Below, piece by piece: positions 34,783 through 43,616 of a DNA stretch of 64,000 bases. Under the pieces are notes generated by a model. It was not told the DNA's origin and ran no database searches. It worked only from the letters and a program-made list of their open reading frames with translations. This stretch comes from Mycobacterium sp. D16R12 (GTDB taxonomy: Bacteria > Actinomycetota > Actinomycetes > Mycobacteriales > Mycobacteriaceae). The stretch's first letter is position 1; every line of letters starts with the position of its first letter. Where the stretch lies: assembly GCF_002013465.1 (NCBI RefSeq), contig NZ_MAFC01000030.1, positions 1-64,000 of the forward strand. The letters run 5' to 3'. The position numbers were made by a program, and so were the translations under genes.

Positions 34783-35103
34783 TCACGCGTCGAAGAAGAT
34801 CTGCACCCGGTCAGATTCCGGAAGTGTCTGGCACGCCAGCGTGAACCCCTCGGCCACCTCGCTGTCGATGAGAGACTCGTTCATCAGCATCCGCGTCTGA
34901 CCCGATTGCACCGAGCACATGCAGGTGGCACAGGCCGATTCGCGACACACATAGGGCGCGTCGATCCCTGCGTCCAGGAGTACGTCGAGCAGCTTCTTGC
35001 CCCTCGGCCAGTCCAAAACATGTGTGCTGCCGTAGATTTCAACCTCCAGGACCGTGTTCCCGGTGGTGTCGCTGCCGGTAACCCTGATGGCTTCTGCCGT
35101 CAC
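34783..35103 (-). CDS. 2Fe-2S ferredoxin (plant/chloroplast type)
   Basis: A 106-residue ferredoxin. The cluster motif C-x4-C-x2-C-x29-C is visible in CRESACATCMC and later FTLACQTLP. The domain matches the C-terminal ferredoxin domain of phthalate-dioxygenase-type reductases but stands alone here. The GTG start overlaps the stop of the upstream gene (GTGA at 35100-35103), so it is translationally coupled to the diiron-like hydrolase and probably delivers electrons to it. Confidence 0.9.
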   Translation of the reverse strand: MTAEAIRVTGSDTTGNTVLEVEIYGSTHVLDWPRGKKLLDVLLDAGIDAPYVCRESACATCMCSVQSGQTRMLMNESLIDSEVAEGFTLACQTLPESDRVQIFFDA

Positions 35104-36008
35104 TGGCCCACCGCACGGCGGCCCGGTAGGCGATCATTCAGCTCGCCCTCGGAACCGAAAAGGATTCCCTGCCACGTCTCGAGCAGTTCCTCGGTGTCGA
35201 CATCATCGGGATGGAACCCGGGGCGCATGTATTCGGCGATATCGCGCATCAAACCCTTCACCAGCGGGCCGCGGTACACATCGATGGTCTGCCGCAGCAC
35301 CGCCAACGGCTTCCAGCCGCTGGGGTCGGTGAGGATCGATGCCAAGACGGCCAGCGTCATCAGGGGCAGTGTGCCCGCCCAAATCAGTGACATCACACCG
35401 ATACGTACCGACTCCGGACCACCCACCGAGCGATACACATCGAAGGCGACCGACTTGTGCTCCATCTCCTCCATGGCATGCCAGTTCAGGAGGTGGTGAA
35501 CCTCGCCGGACATCGGAATCTCTTGCAGCTGAGCACTGGAGAGCACCCGCTGGGCGAGTACCGCCGTGTAATGCTCGGCAGCAGCGGTCATCGCCAGATG
35601 CGCGATTCTGGGCGTACGTTTCTCCAGCGCGATGACGAACTTCTCACGCCGACTACCCTCCTCGAAGTTCATGATCCGGACCAAGGGGTAGCCCATATCG
35701 ATGATCTTCTCGTTGAGCTTGCGGTGCTCGCGGCCATGCATGGCCTCCTGCCCGATGAAACCCGCCACCCGCTTCTTCAACACCGGGTCCGTGATCTGAT
35801 CGGCGAAGTTGCGCACGGACCTGATGAAGGACTCCTCGCCGGGAGGAAACGCACCGGAAAGGAGCGACACCAAATGACTGAAGACGATGTCGCCCTCGAC
35901 ATAGTGCTTCTTCATGGGGGCCGGCTCACCGAACCGAAAGTTCATCCGGCGTACCTTGGGCAACTCGCGCGCTGTTACTCCCGACCGCCCCTGCTCGACA
36001 ACAGCCAT
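35100..36008 (-). CDS. Predicted metal-dependent hydrolase (PF10118 type, ferritin-like)
   Basis: A 302-residue protein with Glu/His motifs in helices typical of the family: FIGQEAMHGREH, AAEHYTAVLA and NWHAMEEMEHKSVAFD, which together look like a diiron site. A hydrophobic pair (IGVMSLIWAGTLPLMTLAVLAS) suggests membrane association. AAGGAG lies 8 nt before the ATG. The coupled ferredoxin suggests an oxygen-dependent reaction rather than simple hydrolysis. Divergent from a TetR-ABC1 kinase operon with a palindrome between them, so probably repressed by that TetR. Confidence 0.82.
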   Translation of the reverse strand: MAVVEQGRSGVTARELPKVRRMNFRFGEPAPMKKHYVEGDIVFSHLVSLLSGAFPPGEESFIRSVRNFADQITDPVLKKRVAGFIGQEAMHGREHRKLNEKIIDMGYPLVRIMNFEEGSRREKFVIALEKRTPRIAHLAMTAAAEHYTAVLAQRVLSSAQLQEIPMSGEVHHLLNWHAMEEMEHKSVAFDVYRSVGGPESVRIGVMSLIWAGTLPLMTLAVLASILTDPSGWKPLAVLRQTIDVYRGPLVKGLMRDIAEYMRPGFHPDDVDTEELLETWQGILFGSEGELNDRLPGRRAVGQ

Positions 36009-36062
36009 GACGGAACTCCTTCCTGGGACGTCACCATTGACGTCTGACCTGGCGATTTCTAC

Positions 36063-36079
36063 TAGTACTCTGAGTACTA
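36063..36079. promoter_or_regulatory. 17-bp palindrome, probable TetR operator
   Basis: TAGTACTC-T-GAGTACTA, perfect 8-bp arms around one base, 55 bp upstream of the hydrolase start and 120 bp upstream of the TetR gene. A related, less perfect TACT...GGTA extension flanks it. Confidence 0.65.
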
Positions 36080-36198
36080 CTGGTAGTATCCATACCGCAC
36101 GGCGCTAGCACAATAGGCAGGACCCGTGTGTCGCCCCGAACTGGCAGATCAGGGGCCGGGCACACGTACCATCACTGGTGATGAGAGGCGTGGAAAGC

Positions 36199-36918
36199 GT
36201 GAGTACAGCCATCGCGTCGAAAGTCGGCCCCGGCGCCGCCCGACGTGGCGACCGCCGCAAGGTCGCCCGGGAAGAGTTGTTGGACGCCGCGTTTCGCGCC
36301 ATCGATGCCATCGGCTCGACCGTCAGCATGGACGACATCGCGCGCGAGGCCGGGGTCGCCAAACCGAAGTTGTACCGCTACTTCGAAGACAAGGCCGACC
36401 TGCACAGCGCTGTGCTGGAACGTGTGCAGGACATGGTGTGGAACGCGGCCATGGGTCGGATCAATCTGATGGCAGACTCGGCCCGCGAATTGGTCGAGCA
36501 TGGCGCCAATGAGTACGCCCGCATGATTTCGGATCACCCGAACGTGTTGCGCTTCATCGTGCACGGCCACTTCGTCAATTCCAGTGACGGCACTGAGCGT
36601 CTGGTGGAGACCGCGCAGCAGATGACGCACGATATCGCCGAAATACTCTCGAATGCGATCGACGACGAGACGGTGGACATCGACGATGCCGACCTGGCGG
36701 TGAGCTCTGCCGCCGGTGCCATCGGTACCGCCACCGAATGGTTCCTGGGGCCCAATCAGCAACGTGCCCAACCGATGCCCATTGAAAGATTCGTGGAGTA
36801 TCTGACCACTGTCCTGTCCGGGCTCGCCGCATCGATCGCCGAGTTCAACGGCCTGACGCTTGATCCCGACCAGCCGCTGCACCTGGCGTTCACCAGCACA
36901 CCCGGTGGCACCGCATGA
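36199..36918 (+). CDS. TetR-family regulator
   Basis: A 239-residue TetR protein. HTH region: LLDAAFRAIDAIGSTVSM, then DDIAREAGVAKPKLYRYFEDKADL. The ligand domain has FIVHGHFVN and a long acidic loop. The start is uncertain: GTG 36199 (with GAGAGG 10 nt upstream), ATG 36181 and GTG 36178 are all in frame. Its stop overlaps the start of the ABC1 kinase gene (ATGA at 36915-36918). It most likely controls itself, the kinase and the divergent hydrolase-ferredoxin pair. Confidence 0.88.
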   Translation: MSTAIASKVGPGAARRGDRRKVAREELLDAAFRAIDAIGSTVSMDDIAREAGVAKPKLYRYFEDKADLHSAVLERVQDMVWNAAMGRINLMADSARELVEHGANEYARMISDHPNVLRFIVHGHFVNSSDGTERLVETAQQMTHDIAEILSNAIDDETVDIDDADLAVSSAAGAIGTATEWFLGPNQQRAQPMPIERFVEYLTTVLSGLAASIAEFNGLTLDPDQPLHLAFTSTPGGTA

Positions 36919-38285
36919 CCGACGGGGTCCCCCTGGCGCGCATCACTCGTGGCCGTGCGCTCGGCAAGTTGGCGGCCGGGCAGGCAGTACGCACCGCGAG
37001 CAGTCGACTCTCCATGATCGGGCGATCCGAACAAGCACGCGCGCTCCTCGCGGAACGCTCCACCCTGCAGGCGGCCGATCAGCTCGTGACCGTATTGGGC
37101 GGCCTCAAGGGTTCGGCGATGAAGCTGGGCCAACTGCTGTCGATGCTGGAAGTGGACATGGTGCCGGAGGCCCATCGCGAGCGCTTCCGTCAGAAGTTGG
37201 CCAGGTTGCGCGATCAAGCTCCGCGCGAGCCGTTCACGGTGATGCGTCCGATCATCGAGTCCAACTTGGGCACGCTGCAGAAGAACTTCCGCGACTTCGA
37301 CGAAACTCCCGTCGCCGCCGCCTCCATCGGCCAGGTGTACCGAGCCGTCCTGCACGACGGGCGCGAGGTCGCGGTCAAGGTCAAGTACCCCGGCGTCGAT
37401 GATGCGGTACGCGCGGACATGCAGAACCTCGCACTGTTCACCAAGTTTTGGCGCAAAGCGGTACCAACGCTGTCCAATTCGGCCTTCATGGAAGAGATTT
37501 CCATGAATTTGGAAAGCGAGCTCGACTATCCCCGGGAAGCTCGGACTCAACATGAGATCGCCGAACGCTATCGCGGGCACCCGTTCATCGTGATCCCGGA
37601 CTGCGTGTCCGACATGTGCACACCGCAGATTCTCGTGACGGAATTCCTGGACGGACAGGCCTTTCCGTTCATGCAGACACTCGATGACGAGGAACGCAAC
37701 CGCATCGGTGAGCTCATCTTCCGGTTCTACATCGGATCACTGTTCCAGGACAACGACTTCTGTGGTGACCCGCATCCGGGAAACATTCTGCGCGCGGCCG
37801 ACGGCACCATCGGATTCGTGGACTTCGGGCTGTACAACCGGATGGACCCCGAACACGTCGACTTCGAACGCAAGATCATGCGCGCCGCCACCGAGGGCCG
37901 CGCCCAGGACATGTACGACGCGATGGTGGCGCGCGGGATTGTCGACCCCCATTCGGACGTCACCCCCCAGAACTGTCTGGAGTACTGCCATGCGGCTTCG
38001 GGGTGGAATCTTGTCGACGAAGAAATGACCATCACTCCGGAAATCGCTTCCAGCGCCATGATTCTCGCGGTGGACCCACGCTCCAGCGAATTCACCGGAA
38101 TGCGCAGGCAAAACCTGCCTCCCGAGCACATTTTCTCGCGTCGTGCAGATTTCTACACCTTCGGTGTGCTCGGCCAGCTCAATGTCACCGGCAACTGGCA
38201 TCGCATCGCGCGCGAGTGGATTTACGGCGACCCTCCCGCCACCGAGATCGGAATCGCCATCGCACAGTGGCGCGCCTCCCGCTAG
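36915..38285 (+). CDS. ABC1/UbiB-family atypical kinase
   Basis: A 456-residue ABC1 protein. Family motifs in order: the KxGQ motif in GSAMKLGQLLSM near residue 75, the Ala-rich loop AAASIGQVYRA, VAVKVKYPG (ATP-binding Lys), the acidic pair LDYPREA, GDPHPGNIL (catalytic loop) and FVDFGLYNRM (DFG). UbiB-type proteins support lipid and quinone metabolism through ATPase rather than ordinary protein kinase activity. There is no clear C-terminal membrane helix. It is coupled to the TetR gene; the 3' end shares CTAG with the convergent SRPBCC gene. Confidence 0.9.
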   Translation: MTDGVPLARITRGRALGKLAAGQAVRTASSRLSMIGRSEQARALLAERSTLQAADQLVTVLGGLKGSAMKLGQLLSMLEVDMVPEAHRERFRQKLARLRDQAPREPFTVMRPIIESNLGTLQKNFRDFDETPVAAASIGQVYRAVLHDGREVAVKVKYPGVDDAVRADMQNLALFTKFWRKAVPTLSNSAFMEEISMNLESELDYPREARTQHEIAERYRGHPFIVIPDCVSDMCTPQILVTEFLDGQAFPFMQTLDDEERNRIGELIFRFYIGSLFQDNDFCGDPHPGNILRAADGTIGFVDFGLYNRMDPEHVDFERKIMRAATEGRAQDMYDAMVARGIVDPHSDVTPQNCLEYCHAASGWNLVDEEMTITPEIASSAMILAVDPRSSEFTGMRRQNLPPEHIFSRRADFYTFGVLGQLNVTGNWHRIAREWIYGDPPATEIGIAIAQWRASR

Positions 38286-38713
38286 CGCAGCAATCCGTCG
38301 ATCGCGCGGCCGAACATCCACTGCCCACCCGCCTGTGCCAACCGGTCGAAGGCTCGCGGCAGACCTCGAATGCTCACCTCTTCGGTCCAGACGACGCGTG
38401 AACCACTGCCCCGCGCCTGCACCTCGATCTCGGCCCACCCCAAAATCAACGTCCCCGTCTTCTCCAGCCGACAGCAGCCGGGACTCCCCTCCTGTGGTGG
38501 CTGCCAGCACGTGACCGTCATCGGATCGTCAAAACCTATGGCTCCCAAACTTGTTCGCCCCACAAACGTGGTGCCCACCCCCGCGGGCGGGTCGCTCGTC
38601 ACGGATACCGTCGTCAACGGAATGTGCTCGCTGTGCCGCGGCCAGTCGGTGATGCGCACGAAAGCTTCGTCGACAGAGAGCGCGCTGACGCGCTCTATTC
38701 GGAGAAGGGCCAT
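38282..38713 (-). CDS. SRPBCC (START-like) family protein
   Basis: A 143-residue protein with the polyketide cyclase/START-like pattern: a first strand with IERVSALSVDEAFVRITDW, HIPLTTVSVTSDPPAGVGTTFVGRT, and a C-terminal helix LPRAFDRLAQAGGQWMFGRAIDGL. The fold binds hydrophobic ligands. Its start lies inside the 3' end of the epimerase gene upstream (19-bp overlap), so the two are one operon. Ligand unknown. Confidence 0.82.
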   Translation of the reverse strand: MALLRIERVSALSVDEAFVRITDWPRHSEHIPLTTVSVTSDPPAGVGTTFVGRTSLGAIGFDDPMTVTCWQPPQEGSPGCCRLEKTGTLILGWAEIEVQARGSGSRVVWTEEVSIRGLPRAFDRLAQAGGQWMFGRAIDGLLR

Positions 38714-39717
38714 AAGCCGAACAATCTCGAGGTCGCCTTCTGGCCACGCAAGGCGACGATGGTGTCCGTCAGCGTTTCCCGTGGGTCACGGTAGGTGACA
38801 CCGAGTTCACGCTCGCTGGGTGAGTCATCAGAGGCGGGCATCTGAGTGTAGTACTGCATACCTGCCTCGGTCATCGGAGTACCGAGCGGCACATAACGGC
38901 CGAGTTGATCCATCACCGTCCCCGCCACGCGCAGCAGTGAGTCGGGCACCGGAACGGCCAGCACCGTACTGCCGGCCGCATCGGTCAACACATTCACCAG
39001 CTCATCCACCTCCAGCCGATGACCGCCCGCGGTGTAGCGCCGCGGACCCCGCCCCGATTCCAACAACGCGGCGTGCAGGGCAGCGAGGTCTCGGACATCG
39101 ACCACAAGCCACGCCGCGCTGCGTCCCGGGACCGACCTCATCAGCAGGGCCCAGCGCACGCCCTCAGCGGCCTCACCGAATTGATCCCCGACCGGTGGTC
39201 CCAGCACCATGCCCGGGTACGTGATGGTCACCGGTGCACCGGACTCCTGCAAGTCGCGCACGTACAGCTCGACCCGCGCCTTCGACTGACCGTATCCATC
39301 GCTACCTCCGGCCGCGGGCAGGTCCGCCTCGAAGGTTTCCAGACCCGGCCGAAACAGCGCGGTGATGCTGGAAACGTGCACTATCGGGTCGAGGCCCCGG
39401 TCAACCGCCGTCCCGAGAACGTTCTGGGTGCCCTCGAGGTTGATCGACATCATCCGGTCGGCTTCTTGGGGATCAGTGCTGACCATGGCCGCACTGTGCA
39501 GTACCGCATCGCATCCGTCGAGCGCGGCCTCGACGGATGCGCGATCGGTGATATCGCCAACGGCGTAGTCGGATACGTCGACACCGAGCGTCGACACCGT
39601 GGTGTGCAGGCGAGCTTCCTTACGCACCAAGAAGCGCACCTGATGCCCGGCGTCGGCAATCGCCTTCGCCGTCCATCCACCCACGAATCCGGTACCGCCA
39701 GTGACCAATACGCGCAT
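38695..39717 (-). CDS. NAD-dependent epimerase/dehydratase (extended SDR)
   Basis: A 340-residue extended SDR. The N-terminal TGGTGFVGGW binds NAD(P), DAVLHSAAMVS and INLEGTQNVL follow, then the catalytic serine region VHVSSITALF and YGQSK (Tyr-x-x-x-Lys). The substrate domain resembles dihydroflavonol-reductase-like or 3-beta-HSD-like enzymes rather than nucleotide-sugar epimerases. Probably transcribed with the downstream SRPBCC gene. Confidence 0.85.
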   Translation of the reverse strand: MRVLVTGGTGFVGGWTAKAIADAGHQVRFLVRKEARLHTTVSTLGVDVSDYAVGDITDRASVEAALDGCDAVLHSAAMVSTDPQEADRMMSINLEGTQNVLGTAVDRGLDPIVHVSSITALFRPGLETFEADLPAAGGSDGYGQSKARVELYVRDLQESGAPVTITYPGMVLGPPVGDQFGEAAEGVRWALLMRSVPGRSAAWLVVDVRDLAALHAALLESGRGPRRYTAGGHRLEVDELVNVLTDAAGSTVLAVPVPDSLLRVAGTVMDQLGRYVPLGTPMTEAGMQYYTQMPASDDSPSERELGVTYRDPRETLTDTIVALRGQKATSRLFGLWPFSE

Positions 39718-39848
39718 ACTTCACGTCCCGTCCGGTGCGGCGAACCGCTCCAATCAGGACATCGTAGGTTGTCAGCGCCTCCATACCGGGCGAATGCCGA
39801 AGAGCCATGCGGCACCGTCCCCGCCGCGACGTGTGCCAAGATCGCTGG

Positions 39849-40343
39849 GTGCGTCTACGCCCCGCCTTCCAGCTCATCGCCGCCCTCACCGCCATCGCCA
39901 TGGCTTTGGCTCCGACGGCGACCGCACAACCCGAGCGGGTGACGCCCATCGGGCACATCGGCGAGACGCTGCATTTCGACTACGGAACCATCGGCGCCGA
40001 CGTCACCGTGCACAACATCGAACCCACCGGTGTCCCGGCCGGCATGGCTCCCCCACGCGGCATCATCTGGAAGGCGTACGTGACCATCCGGCCGACCAAG
40101 GTGCCCAATGCGTATGCGTTGTTGATGGCGCTCAAGCTCGGCGGCATCTCACCGGAAACCGGGGATGCCTACGAGCCCCAGCGCACCGACGAGCCCGACG
40201 ATCTGAACTACGCGCTGCGCAACGCGCCACAGGGTTCGACCGTGAGCGGCGCTGTGTACTGGGACGTCTACCGCGGACCGGTGCGGCACATCGTGCTGCG
40301 TTCGTCACAGACGCAGGTCCACCTGGCCCAGTGGGACCTCTGA
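39849..40343 (+). CDS. Exported protein, Rv2668-like
   Basis: A 164-residue secreted protein. The GTG at 39849 gives a good signal peptide (LRPAFQLIAALTAIAMALA, cleavage after TATA or TAQ). The mature part is mostly beta strand and ends in GSTVSGAVYWDVYRGPVRHIVLR and LAQWDL, a pattern like the MPT63/DUF1942 immunoglobulin-like secreted proteins. Position before the FkbM and GNAT genes fits M. tuberculosis Rv2668. Function unknown. Confidence 0.75.
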   Translation: MRLRPAFQLIAALTAIAMALAPTATAQPERVTPIGHIGETLHFDYGTIGADVTVHNIEPTGVPAGMAPPRGIIWKAYVTIRPTKVPNAYALLMALKLGGISPETGDAYEPQRTDEPDDLNYALRNAPQGSTVSGAVYWDVYRGPVRHIVLRSSQTQVHLAQWDL

Positions 40344-40347
40344 GCTC

Positions 40348-41103
40348 TCAGCGGGGCTGGAACAGGTAATTCCGGAAAGTATCGGTGACCTTGTCCACAG
40401 GCCGCCAGGAGTCGGCGCTCCATACCGACATCCGGTAATCCCGCGCTGTGAACCACGCGACGATGTCCTCGGCGCTGCGTCCGAACCGCTCCATGTGGCG
40501 ATCCTCCACCTCGAGCATCATCGCCGGACGGGTCCGTTCGATGGTCTTCTCGCCACTCACCAGGACATCGAGTTCAGCGCCCTCGACATCGATCTTCACG
40601 AAGTCGATCCGCGTGATGCTCAGGCGCTGGCAGAACCCGTCGAACGTCTCGGTGTCCACGACCACCCGGATGTGCTCATCGAACTCGGCGTTCGAGCCCA
40701 GCCCATCGGCCCCGGCGTCGACAAAGGACCGTCCGGTGATCGGCTTGCCGTTGCGCAGCGGAACGCTCATGACCTGCTCACCCGGGTTGGTGCCGAGTGC
40801 GACGGCGTGGCGGCGCACGTTCTGCGCGCTACGCAGCCCCAGGGCCGCCGACGAGGTGGCATGGGCGAACCGCAACGGTTCCAGGCTGTACACCAGGCCA
40901 TCCGCGCCCACCAGACGCGCCAGCTCCGCGGTGTAGAAACCGGCCGCGGCACCCACGTCCAAACACACATCCCCGGGCTTGACCACCTGCGCGATACCCA
41001 CCAGCTCGGTTTCCACCCATGGGGTGGTGCGGGCGAGTGTGCGCAGGCCCTGCCCCACCACGGCGTCACGAATCTCGCCGAAGGCCGTCACGCGCCGCGT
41101 CAT
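40348..41103 (-). CDS. FkbM-family methyltransferase
   Basis: A 251-residue SAM methyltransferase: SAM motif CLDVGAAAGFYTAEL near residue 47, acidic SLEP, and the FkbM hallmark RIDFVKIDVEGAELDVLVSGE. The ATG at 41103 is chosen for GAGGAG 7 nt upstream. FkbM enzymes O-methylate sugars or polyketides; mycobacterial members may act on glycolipids. It ends 4 bp from the convergent exported-protein gene and is divergent from a GNAT. Confidence 0.87.
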   Translation of the reverse strand: MTRRVTAFGEIRDAVVGQGLRTLARTTPWVETELVGIAQVVKPGDVCLDVGAAAGFYTAELARLVGADGLVYSLEPLRFAHATSSAALGLRSAQNVRRHAVALGTNPGEQVMSVPLRNGKPITGRSFVDAGADGLGSNAEFDEHIRVVVDTETFDGFCQRLSITRIDFVKIDVEGAELDVLVSGEKTIERTRPAMMLEVEDRHMERFGRSAEDIVAWFTARDYRMSVWSADSWRPVDKVTDTFRNYLFQPR

Positions 41104-41178
41104 ATGGTGCTCCTCAGGGTTGATCATCAACATGGTCGCTGTCTCGGAACCGCGCCAAGTATAGGTAGCGTGCCGGTC

Positions 41179-41703
41179 ATGCCGATTCAGGTCCGCAGCG
41201 CGACCGCCGCCGACAGTGCAGAAGTCGCGGCCGTAGCCGCCCGCACCTTCCCGCTGGCGTGTCCCACGTCGTCAACCCCGGAGAACATCGCGGCATTTAT
41301 CGCGGCCAACCTCAGTACAAACAACTTCGATAATTACATCCGCGAGCACCGGGTACTGGTGGCGCGCGAGAACAACGCCATCGTGGGGTACGCGATGCTC
41401 GTGGACGGCGTCGCAGCGGATCCCGACGTGCAGCGCGCCGTCACACAGCGGCCCGCGATGCAGCTCTCCAAGATGTACGTACTGCCCGAATTCCACCAGG
41501 CCGGGGTGGCCGGCGCGCTGATGGCCGCGGCCCTCACCGACGCAGCCGCGTGCGGGGCGACGGGGGTCTGGCTGGGCGTCAACCAGGAAAATGAACGCGC
41601 ACAGCGCTTTTACGCCAAACACGGCTTCAACCGCAGTGGCACGAAGACTTTCCAGGTGGGCGAGCGCGTCGAGAACGACTATGTGATGCAGCGGGTCATA
41701 TAG
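41179..41703 (+). CDS. GNAT-family N-acetyltransferase, Rv2669-like
   Basis: A 174-residue GNAT. The acetyl-CoA site is QLSKMYVLPEFHQAGVAGALMAAAL, followed by GVWLGVNQENERAQRFYAKHGF. The ATG at 41179 is used; a GTG 9 bp upstream is also possible. The gene's 3' end overlaps the convergent ZapE-like gene by 8 bp. Gene order matches M. tuberculosis Rv2669-Rv2670c. Substrate unknown. Confidence 0.88.
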   Translation: MPIQVRSATAADSAEVAAVAARTFPLACPTSSTPENIAAFIAANLSTNNFDNYIREHRVLVARENNAIVGYAMLVDGVAADPDVQRAVTQRPAMQLSKMYVLPEFHQAGVAGALMAAALTDAAACGATGVWLGVNQENERAQRFYAKHGFNRSGTKTFQVGERVENDYVMQRVI

Positions 41704-42772
41704 CGCTTGGTAGCGGAGCCGCGCTGAGCGCCAGCAGCCGCGAGGTGGCACGCAGGTACTTCTTGCGGAATCCGCCGGCGACCATCTCGTCGTCGAAAAC
41801 CGTGTCCAGCTTCGCCCCCGAGGCCTCCACCGGGATACCCGCGTCGTAGAGGCGGTCCGTTAGTGCGACGATCCGCAGTGCCACCGCCTGATCGTGCACC
41901 TGCTCCACGCCCGCGATGAACACCGCTGTCACCCCTTCGATCAGCGTCAGATACCGCGACGGATGCATGCTCGCCAGATGCCGGCACAGATCGTCGAACT
42001 GATCGAAAGTGGCGCCATCGATGGACGCCGCCAACTCGCGAAGCTCATCATCGGTGTGCGGCTCGGGAGCCGGCGGCAGGTCACGGTGGCGGAAATCGGG
42101 GCCCTCGACGCGCACCGTGTTGAAGATCGCCGACAGCGTATTGATCTCACGCAGGAAGTCCTGCGCGGCGAACCGGCCCTCGCCGAGTTGCTCGGGCAGG
42201 GTGTTGGAGGTGGCGGCAATCGACACCCCGCGCGCCACCAGCTCCGAAAGCAGCCGCGACACCAGCGTCGTGTTGCCCGGGTCATCCAGCTCGAACTCGT
42301 CGATGCACACCACCGTGTATTCCGAGAGCAGCTCGATGCACTCCAGGAAGCCGAAAACACCTGCCACCTGCGTCAGCTCACCGAAACTGGCGAACGCCTT
42401 GGGGCCGGGCACGGTGTGATAGATCGATGCCAAGAGGTGGGTCTTACCGACTCCGAATCCGCCGTCGAGATAAATCCCGACCCCGGGCAGCACCTCGCGC
42501 TTACCGAACAGCTTCTTTTTGCCCGCCCGGCGGATCGTCGCCTCCCCGGCGAAGGCACGGCACGATTCCACGGCCGCCGACTGCGTCGGCTCGTTGGGGT
42601 CGGGCCGGTACGAATCGAAACTCACCGACGTGAACGTGGGGGGCGGCACCAGTTGGGCAATCAGCCGCTCATTGGAGACGGTGGGGTGCCGGTCGGCAAG
42701 GTGCTGGGGGTTCCCGGGCGGGCGAAGCGACGGGGAATGGCCCGGAACGGCACCGGATTGCGGATCAGTCAC
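41696..42772 (-). CDS. zapE: ZapE/AFG1-like cell-division ATPase
   Basis: A 358-residue AFG1-like P-loop ATPase: Walker A GGFGVGKTHLL, Walker B VVCIDEFELDD, and sensor region SIAATSNTLPEQLGEGRF. The C-terminus LDTVFDDEMVAGGFRKKYLRATSRL is typical of the family. In E. coli ZapE modulates FtsZ; in actinobacteria the role is inferred. The GTG start at 42772 is chosen because sequence further upstream lies antisense to the RibD-like gene and is not protein-like. Divergent from that gene across 33 bp. Confidence 0.88.
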   Translation of the reverse strand: MTDPQSGAVPGHSPSLRPPGNPQHLADRHPTVSNERLIAQLVPPPTFTSVSFDSYRPDPNEPTQSAAVESCRAFAGEATIRRAGKKKLFGKREVLPGVGIYLDGGFGVGKTHLLASIYHTVPGPKAFASFGELTQVAGVFGFLECIELLSEYTVVCIDEFELDDPGNTTLVSRLLSELVARGVSIAATSNTLPEQLGEGRFAAQDFLREINTLSAIFNTVRVEGPDFRHRDLPPAPEPHTDDELRELAASIDGATFDQFDDLCRHLASMHPSRYLTLIEGVTAVFIAGVEQVHDQAVALRIVALTDRLYDAGIPVEASGAKLDTVFDDEMVAGGFRKKYLRATSRLLALSAAPLPSAI

Positions 42773-42805
42773 ACGGGCAGCGTAACGGCGTGTTGAGATC
42801 TCCTT

Positions 42806-43588
42806 GTGGCCGACAGTGACGGTGAACAGGCAATTCAGGGCCCGGCTGGGATACAGCTCACACAGCTGACAACCGGGGCACCGGTGGATTCCAGCGAGCT
42901 GGTGGACCTCTACGACTACCCGGACGACGACGGACTGTACTTGCGCGCCAACATGATTGGCAGTCTGGACGGGGCGGCTACGGTGACCGGATTGTCCGGC
43001 GGACTCGGCGGCGAAGGCGACCAGGCGGTGTTCGCGGCAATGCGCGCCAATGCCGATGTGATTCTCGTCGGGGCCGGCACCGTGCGGGCCGAGCGCTATC
43101 ACGGCGCGCATCTGCCGGTCGGTCTGCGCCAGCGCCGCCAGGCCCGCGGGCAGGGCGAGGTTCCGGTGATTGCCGTGGTCACGGCCTCGGGGACGGTGGA
43201 CCCCAGCATTCCCTTGTTCACCGAGTCCGAGGTCGCGCCCATCGTGGTGACCTCGGCCTCTGGAGCGCGGAATGTCACGTCCCGAATATCCGGCGTGCAG
43301 GTTCTGGTCGCCGAGCACGCCGGAAAGGTTGATCTGCGCGCGGCACTGGCGCAGCTGCACAGCCGGGGCCTGTCCCGCGTGCTGTGTGAGGGAGGACCGT
43401 CCCTGCTGGGCACCCTGCTGGCCGCGCGGCTCGTCGACGAACTGTGCCTGACCACCGCACCCACCACGGTCGGCGGCGGCGCGGCCCGCATTACGGCAAG
43501 CCCCGCCGACGTGCTCACGTCGTGGCGGCGAGTGTTGCTGCTCGGCGATGCCGACGGCTACCTGTTCGCGCGGCACGTCCGGGCTTGA
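42806..43588 (+). CDS. RibD C-terminal/pyrimidine-reductase domain protein, Rv2671-like
   Basis: A 260-residue protein with the DHFR-like fold of riboflavin-specific reductases: LRANMIGSLDGAATV, ADVILVGAGTVRAERYHG, and VLCEGGPSLLGTLLAARLVDELCLT. It lacks the N-terminal deaminase of full RibD. The M. tuberculosis orthologue by position (Rv2671) is known to act as an alternative dihydrofolate reductase when overexpressed. It starts with GTG without a clear ribosome binding site. Confidence 0.87.
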   Translation: MADSDGEQAIQGPAGIQLTQLTTGAPVDSSELVDLYDYPDDDGLYLRANMIGSLDGAATVTGLSGGLGGEGDQAVFAAMRANADVILVGAGTVRAERYHGAHLPVGLRQRRQARGQGEVPVIAVVTASGTVDPSIPLFTESEVAPIVVTSASGARNVTSRISGVQVLVAEHAGKVDLRAALAQLHSRGLSRVLCEGGPSLLGTLLAARLVDELCLTTAPTTVGGGAARITASPADVLTSWRRVLLLGDADGYLFARHVRA

Positions 43589-43603
43589 GTGACATTCACC
43601 CGA

Positions 43604-43609
43604 TACTGT
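43604..43609 (+). promoter_or_regulatory. Leaderless -10 box of the lipoprotein hydrolase gene
   Basis: TACTGT ends 7 nt before the ATG at 43617, which lacks a ribosome binding site. This supports 43617 over the upstream GTG at 43608. Confidence 0.5.
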
Positions 43610-43616
43610 GGTCGGC

